64,000 nucleotides of DNA. It comes from Pseudomonas caspiana (GTDB lineage Bacteria; Pseudomonadota; Gammaproteobacteria; Pseudomonadales; Pseudomonadaceae). The stretch is from assembly GCF_002158995.1 (NCBI RefSeq), contig NZ_LOHF01000007.1:1-64000 (forward strand), read 5' to 3'. A program made the position numbers and the translations under genes. Shown here one piece after another: positions 18,883 to 28,421 of this stretch; position 1 is the first letter of the stretch, and each line of letters starts with the position of its first letter. The notes under the pieces were generated by a model. The model did no database searches. It saw nothing but the letters and a program-made list of their open reading frames with translations, and had not been told where the DNA came from.

Positions 18883-21820
18883 CCTGACCCAGATGATTCT
18901 GGTCAGCGCCGCCTATCTGCTGATGCTGTTTGGCGTGGCCTGGATCAGCGAACGCGGGGTCATACCGCGCTGGATCATCCGCCACCCGCTGACTTACACG
19001 CTGTCGCTCGGTGTTTACGCCAGTGCCTGGGCGTTCTATGGCACGGTCGGTCTCGCGTATCAGTACGGTTACGGCTTCCTGTCCAGCTATCTCGGCGTGT
19101 CCGGCGCTTTTCTGCTCGCGCCGGTGCTGCTCTATCCGATCCTGCGCATTACCCGTACCTATCAACTGTCGTCCCTGGCGGACTTGTTCGCCTTTCGCTT
19201 CCGCAGTACCTGGGCCGGGGCGCTGACCACCATTTTCATGCTGATTGGCGTGCTGCCGCTGTTAGCGTTACAGATCCAGGCAGTGGCCGATTCGATTGGC
19301 ATCCTGACCCGCGAGCCCGTACAGGATCGCGTCGCCATAGCGTTCTGCGCGTTGATTACCCTGTTCACGATTTTCTTCGGTTCGCGCCATATCGCCACCC
19401 GCGAGAAACACGAAGGCCTGGTGTTCGCGATCGCCTTCGAGTCGGTCATCAAACTTGTGGCCATTGGCGGTATCGGCCTCTATGCCTTGTATGGGGTGTT
19501 TGACGGCCCGCAACAACTTGAACTGTGGCTGCTGCAAAATCAGACCACTCTCGCAGCCCTCCACACCCCGCTGCAGGAAGGCCCATGGCGCACACTGTTA
19601 CTGGTGTTTTTCGCCTCAGCCATCGTCATGCCGCACATGTACCACATGACGTTTACCGAGAATCTAAACCCGCGGGCGCTGGTCAGCGCGAGCTGGGGCC
19701 TGCCGCTGTTCCTGTTGTTGATGAGCCTGGCTGTGCCGCTGATTTTGTGGGCAGGGCTCAAACTTGGCGCCACCACCAGTCCCGAGTTCTTCACTTTGGG
19801 CATTGGCATCGCGGTGAACAGCAAGTCCCTGGCGTTGCTGGCCTATGTCGGCGGTTTGTCGGCGGCCAGCGGTCTGATCATCGTCACCACCCTTGCACTC
19901 TCCGGCATGGCGCTGAACCATCTGGTGTTGCCGCTTTATCAGCCTCCGGCAGAGGGCAATATCTACCGCTGGCTGAAATGGACCCGCCGCGCTTTGATCG
20001 TCGCGATCATCATGGCTGGCTACGGTTTCTACCTGCTGCTGGGTGCCCAGCAGAATCTCGCCAATCTGGGCATCGTCGCGTTTGTCGCCACGCTGCAATT
20101 CCTGCCGGGCGTACTCTCCGTGCTGTATTGGCCCGCCGCCAATCGCAGGGGTTTCATCGCGGGGTTATTGGCGGGTATCACGGTCTGGATCTTCAGCATG
20201 TTGTTGCCGTTGATTGGCGACCTCCAAAGCGTCTATCTACCGCTCCTCGACAAGATCTACAAACTGACCGAGACCAGTTGGCACATGGCAGCGATTGCTT
20301 CGCTGGCCGTCAACGTGCTGGTCTTCACGCTGATTTCGCTGTTCAGCAACCCGAGCCCCGAAGAAGCCAGTGCCGCCGAGGCGTGTGCGGTGGACAACGT
20401 TCGTCGCCCACAGCGCCGTGAACTGCACGCTGTCTCCCCTCAGGAATTTGCCACCCAACTGGCCAAACCGCTGGGAGCCAAGGCTGCGCAGAAAGAAGTC
20501 GAACAGGCGTTGCGTGATCTCTACCTGCCATTCGACGAACGTCGGCCTTACGCACTGCGTCGCTTAAGGGACAGAATCGAGGCCAACCTTTCTGGCTTGA
20601 TGGGCCCCAGCGTGGCACAGGACATGGTCGAAACGTTCCTGCCCTACAAGTCCAGCGGCGAAAACTACGTCACCGAAGACATTCACTTCATTGAAAGCCG
20701 GCTTGAGGATTACCACTCGCGCCTCACCGGGCTGGCGGCTGAACTTGATGCCCTGCGTCGCTACCACCGCCAGACGCTTCAGGAATTACCAATGGGTGTG
20801 TGCTCGCTGGCCAAGGATCAGGAGATCCTGATGTGGAACAAAGCCATGGAAGAACTCACCGGCATTGCGGCCCAACGTGTAGTGGGCTCACGGCTTGAGA
20901 CGATTGCAGAACCCTGGAAAGAACTGCTCAGCGGCTTTATCCACCTGCCCGACGAACACTTGCACAAACAACGCCTGGCACTGGACGGCCAAATACGCTG
21001 GCTGAACCTGCACAAAGCAGCCATTGATGAGCCGCTCGCACCCGGTAACAGCGGGTTGGTGCTGCTGGTAGAAGACCTGACCGACACACAAATGCTCGAA
21101 GACAAGCTGGTGCACTCCGAACGTCTGGCGAGCATCGGCCGCCTGGCCGCCGGGGTCGCTCACGAAATCGGCAACCCGATCACCGGCATTGCCTGTCTTG
21201 CGCAAAACCTGCGCGAAGAACGTGAGGACGATGGTGAGCTGACTGAAATCAGCAGCCAGATACTCGAACAGACCAAACGTGTTTCGCGGATTGTGCAATC
21301 GCTGATGAGCTTTGCCCATGCGGGCAGTCACCAACACAGCGATGAAGCCGTTTGCCTGGCCGAAGTGGCGCAGGATGCCATTGGTCTGTTGGCCTTGAAC
21401 CGTCGTAACTTCGAAGTCCAGTTTTATAACCTGTGCAATCCGGAGCATTGGGTCGACGGCGATCCGCAAAGGCTTGCACAGGTCTTGATCAATCTGCTTT
21501 CCAACGCGCGTGATGCCTCGCCCGCAGGCAGTGCAGTCCGGGTCAGAAGCGAAGCATCCGAACACACTGTCGATCTGATCGTAGAAGACGAAGGCAGTGG
21601 AATCTCCAAAGCAATCATGGATCGATTGTTCGAACCGTTCTTCACTACCAAGGACCCGGGTGAAGGGACCGGACTAGGCCTTGCACTGGTCTATTCCATC
21701 GTTGAAGAGCATTATGGACAGATCACTATCGACAGCCCGGTTGATACCGAGCACGAGCGCGGGACCCGTATCAGGGTAACTCTGCCGCGACATGTCGACG
21801 CGACGTCCGCCGTGAACTGA
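18866..21820 (+). CDS. cbrA: Sensor histidine kinase CbrA
   Basis: CbrA is the membrane sensor that with CbrB controls use of poor carbon and nitrogen sources and thereby catabolite repression. The 984 residues comprise a sodium/solute-symporter-like domain of about 12-13 helices (to about 500), a linker/STAC-like region, a PAS domain (about 630-740), HisKA with the phospho-accepting His in GVAHEIGNP (near 765), and HATPase_c with NLLSNARDAS, VEDEGSGI and GEGTGLGLAL. ATGs at 18866 and 18872 both overlap the cbrX stop. The cbrB gene starts 22 bases downstream. Confidence 0.97.
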   Translation: MPMSFSLTQMILVSAAYLLMLFGVAWISERGVIPRWIIRHPLTYTLSLGVYASAWAFYGTVGLAYQYGYGFLSSYLGVSGAFLLAPVLLYPILRITRTYQLSSLADLFAFRFRSTWAGALTTIFMLIGVLPLLALQIQAVADSIGILTREPVQDRVAIAFCALITLFTIFFGSRHIATREKHEGLVFAIAFESVIKLVAIGGIGLYALYGVFDGPQQLELWLLQNQTTLAALHTPLQEGPWRTLLLVFFASAIVMPHMYHMTFTENLNPRALVSASWGLPLFLLLMSLAVPLILWAGLKLGATTSPEFFTLGIGIAVNSKSLALLAYVGGLSAASGLIIVTTLALSGMALNHLVLPLYQPPAEGNIYRWLKWTRRALIVAIIMAGYGFYLLLGAQQNLANLGIVAFVATLQFLPGVLSVLYWPAANRRGFIAGLLAGITVWIFSMLLPLIGDLQSVYLPLLDKIYKLTETSWHMAAIASLAVNVLVFTLISLFSNPSPEEASAAEACAVDNVRRPQRRELHAVSPQEFATQLAKPLGAKAAQKEVEQALRDLYLPFDERRPYALRRLRDRIEANLSGLMGPSVAQDMVETFLPYKSSGENYVTEDIHFIESRLEDYHSRLTGLAAELDALRRYHRQTLQELPMGVCSLAKDQEILMWNKAMEELTGIAAQRVVGSRLETIAEPWKELLSGFIHLPDEHLHKQRLALDGQIRWLNLHKAAIDEPLAPGNSGLVLLVEDLTDTQMLEDKLVHSERLASIGRLAAGVAHEIGNPITGIACLAQNLREEREDDGELTEISSQILEQTKRVSRIVQSLMSFAHAGSHQHSDEAVCLAEVAQDAIGLLALNRRNFEVQFYNLCNPEHWVDGDPQRLAQVLINLLSNARDASPAGSAVRVRSEASEHTVDLIVEDEGSGISKAIMDRLFEPFFTTKDPGEGTGLGLALVYSIVEEHYGQITIDSPVDTEHERGTRIRVTLPRHVDATSAVN

Positions 21821-21842
21821 GCCCGTCGAGAGAATTGAATAA

Positions 21843-23273
21843 ATGCCCCATATTCTGATCGTCGAAGACGAAACCATCATCCGCTCCGCCCTGCGTCGCC
21901 TGCTGGAACGTAACCAGTATCAGGTCAGCGAAGCAGGTTCGGTGCAGGAAGCCCAGGAACGTTTCAGCATTCCCTCGTTTGATCTGATCGTCAGCGATTT
22001 GCGCTTGCCCGGAGCTCCCGGCACTGAGCTGATAAAGCTCGGCGAGGGCAAACCGGTGCTGATCATGACCAGCTATGCGAGCCTGCGCTCGGCAGTAGAC
22101 TCCATGAAAATGGGTGCCGTCGATTACATCGCCAAGCCATTCGATCACGACGAAATGCTGCAAGCGGTTGCCCGCATCCTGCGTGATCGCCAAACCGTGC
22201 AAAGCATGCAGGCTGACCGTAATGCCGCCAAAGCTGCCAACCCGGATAAAGCCGGTGTTGATAACAGTAATGGCGAGATCGGCATCATTGGTTCCTGCGC
22301 GCCCATGCAGGATCTCTACAGCAAGATCCGCAAAGTGGCCCCAACCGACTCCAACGTACTGATTCAGGGTGAATCCGGAACAGGTAAAGAGTTGGTGGCC
22401 CGCGCCCTGCACAACCTGTCGCGTCGCGCAAAAGCACCCATGATCTCGGTCAACTGCGCGGCGATCCCGGAAACGCTGATCGAGTCCGAACTGTTTGGTC
22501 ATGAAAAAGGCGCCTTTACGGGGGCCAGCGCGGGTCGAGCGGGGCTGGTAGAGGCGGCCGATGGCGGCACCCTGTTCCTCGACGAAATCGGCGAGTTGCC
22601 ACTGGAAGCCCAGGCGCGGTTATTACGCGTTCTGCAGGAAGGCGAGATTCGTCGCGTGGGTTCCGTGCAATCACAGAAAGTGGACGTGCGCCTGATCGCG
22701 GCTACCCACCGGGACCTGAAAAGCCTGGCGAAAGTCGGCCAGTTCCGCGAAGACCTTTATTACCGTCTGCACGTCATTGCCTTGAAGCTCCCGGCATTGC
22801 GCGAACGCGGTAACGATGTGCTGGATATCGCCCGTGCCTTTTTGGCTCGTCAAAGCCTGAAAGCCGGTCGTAACGACCTGAGGTTTGCGCCCGACGCCGA
22901 GCTCGCCATCCGCCAATACACTTGGCCCGGTAACGTGCGTGAGCTTGAAAACGCAGTGGAGCGAGCAGTCATTCTGTGTGAAAGCCCGGAGATTTGCGCT
23001 GAGCTGCTGGGCATCGACGTCGAGCTGAGCGACCTGGACGATGAAGATTTCATTGGCCTGGCACCGCAACAAGGTTCTGCCAGTTCCACCAGCCATGAGC
23101 CTACGGAAGATCTGTCCCTTGAAGACTACTTCCAGCATTTCGTTCTGGAACATCAGGACCACATGACCGAGACAGAGCTGGCGCGCAAACTGGGCGTCAG
23201 CCGTAAATGCCTGTGGGAACGTCGTCAACGTCTGGGCATTCCACGTCGCAAAGGCGTCGCCAGCGAAACCTGA
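21843..23273 (+). CDS. cbrB: NtrC-family sigma54-dependent response regulator CbrB
   Basis: CbrB activates sigma54 promoters, chiefly that of the small RNA CrcZ, so relieving Hfq/Crc catabolite repression. The 476 residues have a receiver domain with phospho-Asp in [10 protein letters not shown] (near 51), an AAA+ domain with Walker A GESGTGKE, the sigma54-contact loop GAFTGA and [10 protein letters not shown], and a C-terminal Fis-type helix-turn-helix ([20 protein letters not shown]). Its own terminator and the CrcZ control region follow at once. Confidence 0.97.
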   Translation: MPHILIVEDETIIRSALRRLLERNQYQVSEAGSVQEAQERFSIPSFDLIVSDLRLPGAPGTELIKLGEGKPVLIMTSYASLRSAVDSMKMGAVDYIAKPFDHDEMLQAVARILRDRQTVQSMQADRNAAKAANPDKAGVDNSNGEIGIIGSCAPMQDLYSKIRKVAPTDSNVLIQGESGTGKELVARALHNLSRRAKAPMISVNCAAIPETLIESELFGHEKGAFTGASAGRAGLVEAADGGTLFLDEIGELPLEAQARLLRVLQEGEIRRVGSVQSQKVDVRLIAATHRDLKSLAKVGQFREDLYYRLHVIALKLPALRERGNDVLDIARAFLARQSLKAGRNDLRFAPDAELAIRQYTWPGNVRELENAVERAVILCESPEICAELLGIDVELSDLDDEDFIGLAPQQGSASSTSHEPTEDLSLEDYFQHFVLEHQDHMTETELARKLGVSRKCLWERRQRLGIPRRKGVASET

Positions 23274-23322
23274 TTTGATGGTGCATAGGCTCTGGCCTGC
23301 ACGTTCCGGGCAATCCGGAAAC

Positions 23323-23348
23323 TGTTACCTCACACGAGGTACGTAACA
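23323..23348 (+). promoter_or_regulatory. CbrB binding site pair upstream of CrcZ
   Basis: TGTTAC (23323-23328) and its inverted partner GTAACA (23343-23348), 14 bases apart, match the palindromic CbrB site known upstream of crcZ. They lie about 125-150 bases before the predicted start, a normal distance for an enhancer of a sigma54 promoter. Confidence 0.78.
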
Positions 23349-23387
23349 AAAGCCGGGGTTTACGGTAACGAAAACCCCGGCTTTTTT
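23348..23387 (+). terminator. Terminator of cbrB
   Basis: AAAGCCGGGGTTT pairs with AAACCCCGGCTTT and is followed by a T-run. It lies between the CbrB site and the CrcZ promoter, so readthrough from cbrB should be stopped before CrcZ. Confidence 0.92.
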
Positions 23388-23444
23388 AGGCCTGCAAAAA
23401 ACCTGAATGGCTACAGCCCCCGGTTTTAAAGGGTTTTCAAAAGT

Positions 23445-23460
23445 TGGCACAGGTCCTGCT
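23445..23460 (+). promoter_or_regulatory. Sigma54 (RpoN) promoter of CrcZ
   Basis: TGGCAC, five bases, CTGCT gives the -24 GG and -12 GC elements with correct spacing. The predicted start is about 23471, just before the first A-rich motif of CrcZ. Confidence 0.88.
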
Positions 23461-23470
23461 ATATCTCTAG

Positions 23471-23835
23471 TACAAGAACAACAAAAACACGCAGTGCAAC
23501 ACACCATAATAAAAACAATACGAATCGACTCACGCATAACAAGAACAACACGGCGGAGGCGCAGCTAACTGATTCTTTTGGAGAGGCGTTGTATTTGGGG
23601 CTTGCCCCGCAACCAGGCCGAGAACAACAAAAACTACCCATAGGTAGCGCCTGAACTGGTTGGATCGAATGATCATTGCAACACAGCGACCAAAGCAATC
23701 CGTTTGCTCTTGACTCCCGATTGGGAGGTTTCACAGACGAAAGTCTCGTGAATGGGCACTCAACAAAAACAAGAAGCCCACAGACAAAATAAAAATAAGA
23801 GCACACACTTTGGGGAGCTTCGGCTCCCCCAGTAG
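23471..23835 (+). ncRNA. crcZ: CrcZ small RNA (Hfq/Crc sponge)
   Basis: CrcZ titrates Hfq with Crc and so lifts translational repression of catabolic mRNAs. The region between cbrB and pcnB holds at least six A-rich CA-type motifs (for example AAGAACAACAAAAACA near 23473, AATAAAAACAATA near 23509, AACAAGAACAACA near 23539, GAACAACAAAAAC near 23612, CAACAAAAACAAGAAG near 23761, and AAAATAAAAATAAG near 23786). It is preceded by a sigma54 promoter and CbrB sites. A TGGGGAGC-TTCG-GCTCCCCCA hairpin (23811-23831) is the likely 3' end. The exact ends are inferred. Confidence 0.9.
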
Positions 23836-23892
23836 CTTCTGAAGATTATTCCCTCCTGATACAGCCAATCCCCCAGAACTGATGCGATCCCC

Positions 23893-23982
23893 CGTAGGAG
23901 CTCACGAGCACCGCGAGGCAGCGATAGCGTTCTGTCTGAAACACCGCCATCGCTGCCTCGCGGTGCTCGTGCGCTCCTACAG
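23893..23982. repeat. REP-like repeat, family A, copy 2
   Basis: The near-perfect inverted arms CGTAGGAGCTCACGAGCACC (continuing GCGAGGCAGCGAT) and ATCGCTGCCTCGCGGTGCTC (continuing GTGCGCTCCTACAG) surround a 23-base spacer. This is the best copy of family A in the window. Confidence 0.88.
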
Positions 23983-24118
23983 ACAATCACATAGCTCTAT
24001 TGGGTTTAACGCCATCGCGCAGCTTCCTACACCATCCCCTGACTAAATGCTAGAATCCCCGCCCATCATGCGGTCATTCTTCGTTTATGGCCGAATATTC
24101 CTTCAAACAGTGCATCCC

Positions 24119-25519
24119 ATGCTGAAGAAGCTGTTCCAGTCATTCCGTACTCCACTGCGTAAACCGCAGCAACATATCCGCAGCACGCCTGAAGTGCTCA
24201 ACAGCAGCCAACACTCGCTGCAACGCGGTCAATTCAGCCGTTATGCGGTGAATATCGTTGAGCGCCTGCAAAATGCCGGCTATCAGGCCTATCTGGTCGG
24301 CGGCTGCGTTCGTGACCTGATGCTGAACATCACGCCCAAGGATTTCGACGTCGCCACCAGCGCCACGCCTGAACAGGTCCGTGCCGAATTCCGTAACGCC
24401 CGCATCATTGGCCGTCGCTTCAAGCTGGTTCACATCCATTTCGGTCGTGAAATCATCGAAGTCGCCACATTCCGCGCCAATCATCCGCAAGACGACGAAG
24501 AAGAGGACAGCAACCAGTCCTCGCGTAACGAAAGCGGCCGGATTCTGCGCGACAACGTTTACGGCACCCTTGAAGACGATGCCCAACGCCGCGACTTCAC
24601 GATCAACGCCCTGTATTACGATCCGGTCAGCGAGCGCATCCTCGACTACGCTAACGGCGTACACGACATCCGCAACCGCCTGATCCGCCTGATTGGCGAT
24701 CCAGAACAGCGTTACAAGGAAGACCCGGTCCGCATGCTGCGCGCCGTGCGTTTCGCCGCCAAGCTGGACTTCGGTATCGAAAAGCACAGCGCCACGCCGA
24801 TTCGTCCCCTGGCACCGATGCTGCGCGATATTCCGTCGGCACGCTTGTTCGAAGAAGTGCTCAAGCTGTTCCTGTCCGGTTACGCCGAACCCACCTTTGA
24901 AATGCTGGTGGATCTGGAACTGTTCGACCCGCTATTCCCGGCCAGCGCCAAGGCTCTGGAATACCGTCCGACTTATACCCACACACTGATCAGCCAGGCG
25001 TTGGCCAACACTGACCTGCGGATCAAGCAGAACAAACCGGTGACCCCGGCCTTCCTGTTCGCGGCCCTGCTGTGGCCTGCGCTGCCAGCCAAAGTGTTGC
25101 GCCTGCAAGAACGCGGCATGCCGCCAATCCCTGCCATGCAGGAAGCGGCCAACGAGCTGATCCTCGAGCAGTGCCAGCGTATCGCGATTCCGAAGCGCTT
25201 CACCATGCCGATCCGGGAAATCTGGGACATGCAGGAACGTCTGCCGCGCCGCTCCGGCAAGCGTGCTGACCTGCTGCTCGACAACCCGCGCTTCCGGGCC
25301 GGTTACGACTTCTTGCTGCTGCGTGAAAGCGCCGGCGAAGAAACCGACGGCCTGGGCGATTGGTGGACTGACTATCAGGACGCCAACGACAGCGAACGTC
25401 GGACTATGATCAGCGAGCTGGGCAGCAAACCCGAAGCGGGTGCCCCGCGTAAACGTCGTCGCAGCAGCGGCGCCAAACGCAAGCGTGCCGGTGGCGAACC
25501 GGCTGCATCAGGCGAGTAA
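24119..25519 (+). CDS. pcnB: Poly(A) polymerase I
   Basis: This enzyme adds 3' poly(A) tails to RNAs, marking them for degradation. The chosen ATG (MLKKLFQSFR) gives 466 residues, the usual Pseudomonas length; the frame is open 24 codons further upstream to 24047. The nucleotidyltransferase signature is LVGGCVRDLMLNITPKDFDV with catalytic aspartates in DFDVATS, followed by the tRNA-nucleotidyltransferase-like RNA-binding regions and a very basic tail (RKRRRSSGAKRKR). The folK gene starts 6 bases after the stop. Confidence 0.95.
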   Translation: MLKKLFQSFRTPLRKPQQHIRSTPEVLNSSQHSLQRGQFSRYAVNIVERLQNAGYQAYLVGGCVRDLMLNITPKDFDVATSATPEQVRAEFRNARIIGRRFKLVHIHFGREIIEVATFRANHPQDDEEEDSNQSSRNESGRILRDNVYGTLEDDAQRRDFTINALYYDPVSERILDYANGVHDIRNRLIRLIGDPEQRYKEDPVRMLRAVRFAAKLDFGIEKHSATPIRPLAPMLRDIPSARLFEEVLKLFLSGYAEPTFEMLVDLELFDPLFPASAKALEYRPTYTHTLISQALANTDLRIKQNKPVTPAFLFAALLWPALPAKVLRLQERGMPPIPAMQEAANELILEQCQRIAIPKRFTMPIREIWDMQERLPRRSGKRADLLLDNPRFRAGYDFLLLRESAGEETDGLGDWWTDYQDANDSERRTMISELGSKPEAGAPRKRRRSSGAKRKRAGGEPAASGE

Positions 25520-25525
25520 CACAGC

Positions 25526-26011
25526 TTGGAACGCGTCTATATAGGTATGGGCAGCAATCTGGCTGCCCCCGCCGAGCAACTGCGCCATGCCATCAGGGCA
25601 TTGGCAAGGCTGCCGCAGAGCAAGTGGGTCGGCGTTTCGTCCTTTTATTTAAGTGACTCGCTGTTGCCCAACCAGCCGCGTTACACCAACGCCGTTGCTG
25701 CGCTTGACACCACCCTGGAACCTCTTGCCCTGCTCGACGCGCTCCAGGCCATCGAACTGGACCAGGGCCGTGAACGCACCGAGCGCTGGGGCCCGCGAAC
25801 ACTGGACCTCGATATTCTGGTATTCGGCGAGCGCCTGATCGACGAACCACGCCTCAAAGTGCCGCATTACCACATGCAGGCCCGGGCTTTCGTGCTTTAC
25901 CCGCTGGCTGAACTTGCGCCCGATTTGCAACTGGCCGACGGCCGCTCCCTGAGCAAATTACTGACCCGATGCCCGTTTGAAGGCATTGAGCGTTTGGTGC
26001 CTAAGGCGTAA
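25526..26011 (+). CDS. folK: 2-amino-4-hydroxy-6-hydroxymethyldihydropteridine diphosphokinase
   Basis: This enzyme pyrophosphorylates the pterin precursor before folP (also in this window at 52.6 kb) joins it to p-aminobenzoate in folate synthesis. The 161 residues show YIGMGSNLAAP at the N-terminus and the HPPK signature RWGPRTLDLDILVFG. The start is TTG, 6 bases after pcnB, so it is read from the pcnB transcript. Confidence 0.95.
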   Translation: MERVYIGMGSNLAAPAEQLRHAIRALARLPQSKWVGVSSFYLSDSLLPNQPRYTNAVAALDTTLEPLALLDALQAIELDQGRERTERWGPRTLDLDILVFGERLIDEPRLKVPHYHMQARAFVLYPLAELAPDLQLADGRSLSKLLTRCPFEGIERLVPKA

Positions 26012-26243
26012 TAGCCAGGCGCCCGGTAACACAGCGCTGATCCGGTAGCTCAACCAGTAATGCAGGCAATTGACTTAATCCCCCCTCGTCACGAAGATAG
26101 GCGTCCCGCCAGCCCGTTCGCTGGCTTATGGGCGCAAGCAGGCAGCTTTCAAACACCGCACACGACGGTGTACCTGCTTATCCAGGATGAATCTCACGCG
26201 CTGCTCGCCGTAGTGTTCACCGCGCCTGACAGAGGACTTTTCC

Positions 26244-27044
26244 ATGCCAGATATCACCGTAACGTCGTTGCAGGCACTTAAGCAAAAAGGTGAAAAGATC
26301 ACCATGCTGACCTGCTATGACGCGACCTTTGCCCATGCCGCCAACGAGGCCGGCGTCGAAATCCTGCTGGTCGGCGACTCGTTGGGGATGGTCCTGCAAG
26401 GACATGACAGCACACTGCCCGTGACCACCGCCGACATGGCGTATCACGTTGCCAGCGTCAAACGCGGCAATCAGGGCGCGCTGATCATGGCTGACTTGCC
26501 CTTCATGTCCTACGCGACCCTTGAGCAGACCTACGCCAACAGCGCTGCGCTAATGCAGGCCGGTGCGCACATGGTCAAGATTGAAGGTGCAGCGTGGCTG
26601 GCTGAGTCGATTCGGCTGCTGGCCGATCGCGGCATTCCTGTCTGCGCGCACATGGGTCTGACCCCGCAATCGGTCAATGTACTGGGCGGTTACAAGGTTC
26701 AGGGCCGTCTGGAAATCCAGGCGCGGCAAATGCGTGCTGACGCGATCACCCTGGAACAGTCAGGTGCGGCGATGATTCTACTGGAGTGCGTGCCGAGCGA
26801 GCTGGCTCAGGAAATCAGCCATGCGGTGAAAATACCGGTCATCGGCATTGGCGCGGGCAGCGCTACTGACGGCCAGGTGCTGGTCATGCATGACATGCTT
26901 GGCCTTTCAATTACCGGGCGCGTGCCCAAGTTCGTGAAGAACTTCATGGTCGGCCAGCCTGACATCCAGGCAGCGTTGCGCGCCTATGTCAGCGCAGTCA
27001 AAGACGTTAGCTTCCCCGGCACTGAACACGGATTCTCGGCATGA
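26244..27044 (+). CDS. panB: 3-methyl-2-oxobutanoate hydroxymethyltransferase
   Basis: This enzyme makes ketopantoate from 2-ketoisovalerate and methylene-tetrahydrofolate, the first step of pantothenate synthesis. The 266 residues contain the TIM-barrel motifs [22 protein letters not shown] (metal Asp), KIEGA and the catalytic Glu in [10 protein letters not shown], then IGIGAG. The Shine-Dalgarno is AGAGGA. It overlaps panC by 4 bases (ATGA). Confidence 0.97.
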   Translation: MPDITVTSLQALKQKGEKITMLTCYDATFAHAANEAGVEILLVGDSLGMVLQGHDSTLPVTTADMAYHVASVKRGNQGALIMADLPFMSYATLEQTYANSAALMQAGAHMVKIEGAAWLAESIRLLADRGIPVCAHMGLTPQSVNVLGGYKVQGRLEIQARQMRADAITLEQSGAAMILLECVPSELAQEISHAVKIPVIGIGAGSATDGQVLVMHDMLGLSITGRVPKFVKNFMVGQPDIQAALRAYVSAVKDVSFPGTEHGFSA

Positions 27045-27895
27045 ACACAGTAAAAACCGTACGCGAATTGCGCGCTGCTATCGCTCGTGCGCGCAGTGAA
27101 GGCAAACGGATCGGCCTGGTGCCTACCATGGGCAATCTGCACAGCGGCCATGCGGCCCTGGTGACCAAAGCAGCACAACGCGCTGACTTCGTCGTGGCGA
27201 CCATTTTCGTCAACCCGATGCAGTTCGGCCCCAACGAAGACCTCGCGACCTACCCTCGCACACTGGCAGCCGATCAGGAAAAACTGATCGAAGCGGGCTG
27301 TCATTTGCTGTTCACGCCTAACGTAGAAGAAATGTACCCGCATGGCATGACGGATCAGACCGTGGTCAGCGTGCCGGTTATTTCCGAAGGTCTGTGCGGT
27401 GCCAGTCGCCCCGGCCATTTCGACGGTGTGTCGACGGTTGTCAGCAAGCTGTTCAACATGGTCCAGCCTGATCTGGCCGTGTTCGGCGAAAAAGACTTTC
27501 AGCAACTGGCCGTCATCCGCGCGCTGGTTCGCGACCTGAACATGCCGATCCAGATCATTGGTGAACCTACCGTTCGCGCCGACGACGGCCTGGCGCTGTC
27601 ATCGCGCAACGGTTATCTCAATGAAGAACAGCGCGCGACCGCGCCTGTGCTTTACAAGGTCATCCAGCAGATCGGCGCAGCGGTTGATGGCGGCGACAAA
27701 GACTTCGCTACCTTGCTGGATGCGGGCAAGCGCCAGCTCGAAGCTGCAGGATTTCGGCCCGACTATCTGGAAATCCGCGAAGCCACCAGCCTGCGTCCTG
27801 CGACTGAGCAAGATGGCGATCTGGTGATTCTGGCGGCGGCGTTTATGGGCAAGACCCGGCTGATCGACAACCTGCATTTGAACCGGGAGCATTGA
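27041..27895 (+). CDS. panC: Pantothenate synthetase (pantoate--beta-alanine ligase)
   Basis: This enzyme condenses pantoate with beta-alanine using ATP. The 284 residues have the HIGH-like [14 protein letters not shown], the pantoate-binding [21 protein letters not shown] and the KMSKS-like [10 protein letters not shown]. It is coupled to panB. The beta-alanine-producing panD, next in P. aeruginosa, is not found downstream here. Confidence 0.97.
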   Translation: MNTVKTVRELRAAIARARSEGKRIGLVPTMGNLHSGHAALVTKAAQRADFVVATIFVNPMQFGPNEDLATYPRTLAADQEKLIEAGCHLLFTPNVEEMYPHGMTDQTVVSVPVISEGLCGASRPGHFDGVSTVVSKLFNMVQPDLAVFGEKDFQQLAVIRALVRDLNMPIQIIGEPTVRADDGLALSSRNGYLNEEQRATAPVLYKVIQQIGAAVDGGDKDFATLLDAGKRQLEAAGFRPDYLEIREATSLRPATEQDGDLVILAAAFMGKTRLIDNLHLNREH

Positions 27896-28421
27896 GGCCT
27901 TAACTGACACCATCCTCGTAGGAGCGGCCCCGGTGTCCATGGCACCGCGCTGTCTCGGGGTATACACATGACCTGTAGGAGCGCACGAGCACCGCGAGGC
28001 CGCGATGGCGGTGTATCAGGCAGATCGCTGTCGCTGCCTCGCGGCGCTCGTGAGCTCCTACAGTAAAAAGCATTCCAAATCAGGCAGTTATATTTTTTTG
28101 ACAGGAGTGGTTTTAGCCGCGAGGACATTGCTCCCACGAAGTATGTGCAGCGAAGTATCGGCCCTCTCCCGGCTGAAGGTGGTCCTACAGCAATGAACTT
28201 AGCCACACCCGCAATGCCCTATTCGTACCGGTTGCCTGACGCACCAAATATGGTTGCTGTTCATCCAACAGACAGCAACGTGTGAAATAGTACCGGGCAC
28301 CAAGCAGTTCAGGCGCAGACACAGCCGCACATTATGTTTAGTCTTGGTGCCACGATTAAAAAGTCTGCTTATCTTCGCTTTCAGTGTTTAGCCAGTTCCA
28401 AGTACAAGGAAACCCGCAGCG
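27896..28421. other. 526-bp repeat-bearing gap between panC and pgi
   Basis: There is no gene in this stretch. It carries a good family A REP-like repeat (27973-28063), a decayed copy or fragment beginning TCGTAGGAGCGGCCCCGG near 27914, and a third unrelated imperfect inverted repeat (about 28101-28193, GTGGTTTTAGCCGCGAGG / CCCGGCTGAAGGTGGTCC). The last 200 bases should hold the pgi promoter. Confidence 0.7.
27973..28063. repeat. REP-like repeat, family A, copy 3
   Basis: CTGTAGGAGCGCACGAGCAC (continuing CGCGAGGCCGCGAT) is paired with CGCTGCCTCGCGGCGCTCGT (continuing GAGCTCCTACAG), the same arms as at 23893-23982. Confidence 0.88.

Noticed and set aside
23459..23806. Minus-strand open frames of 70-115 codons between cbrB and pcnB
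   Set aside because: They lie in the CrcZ RNA gene and its control region, are rich in Phe/Cys/Leu from the A-rich motifs, and have no ribosome sites.
26060..26281. A 73-codon frame upstream of panB
   Set aside because: It overlaps the panB start in another frame, has no ribosome-binding site and no family match.
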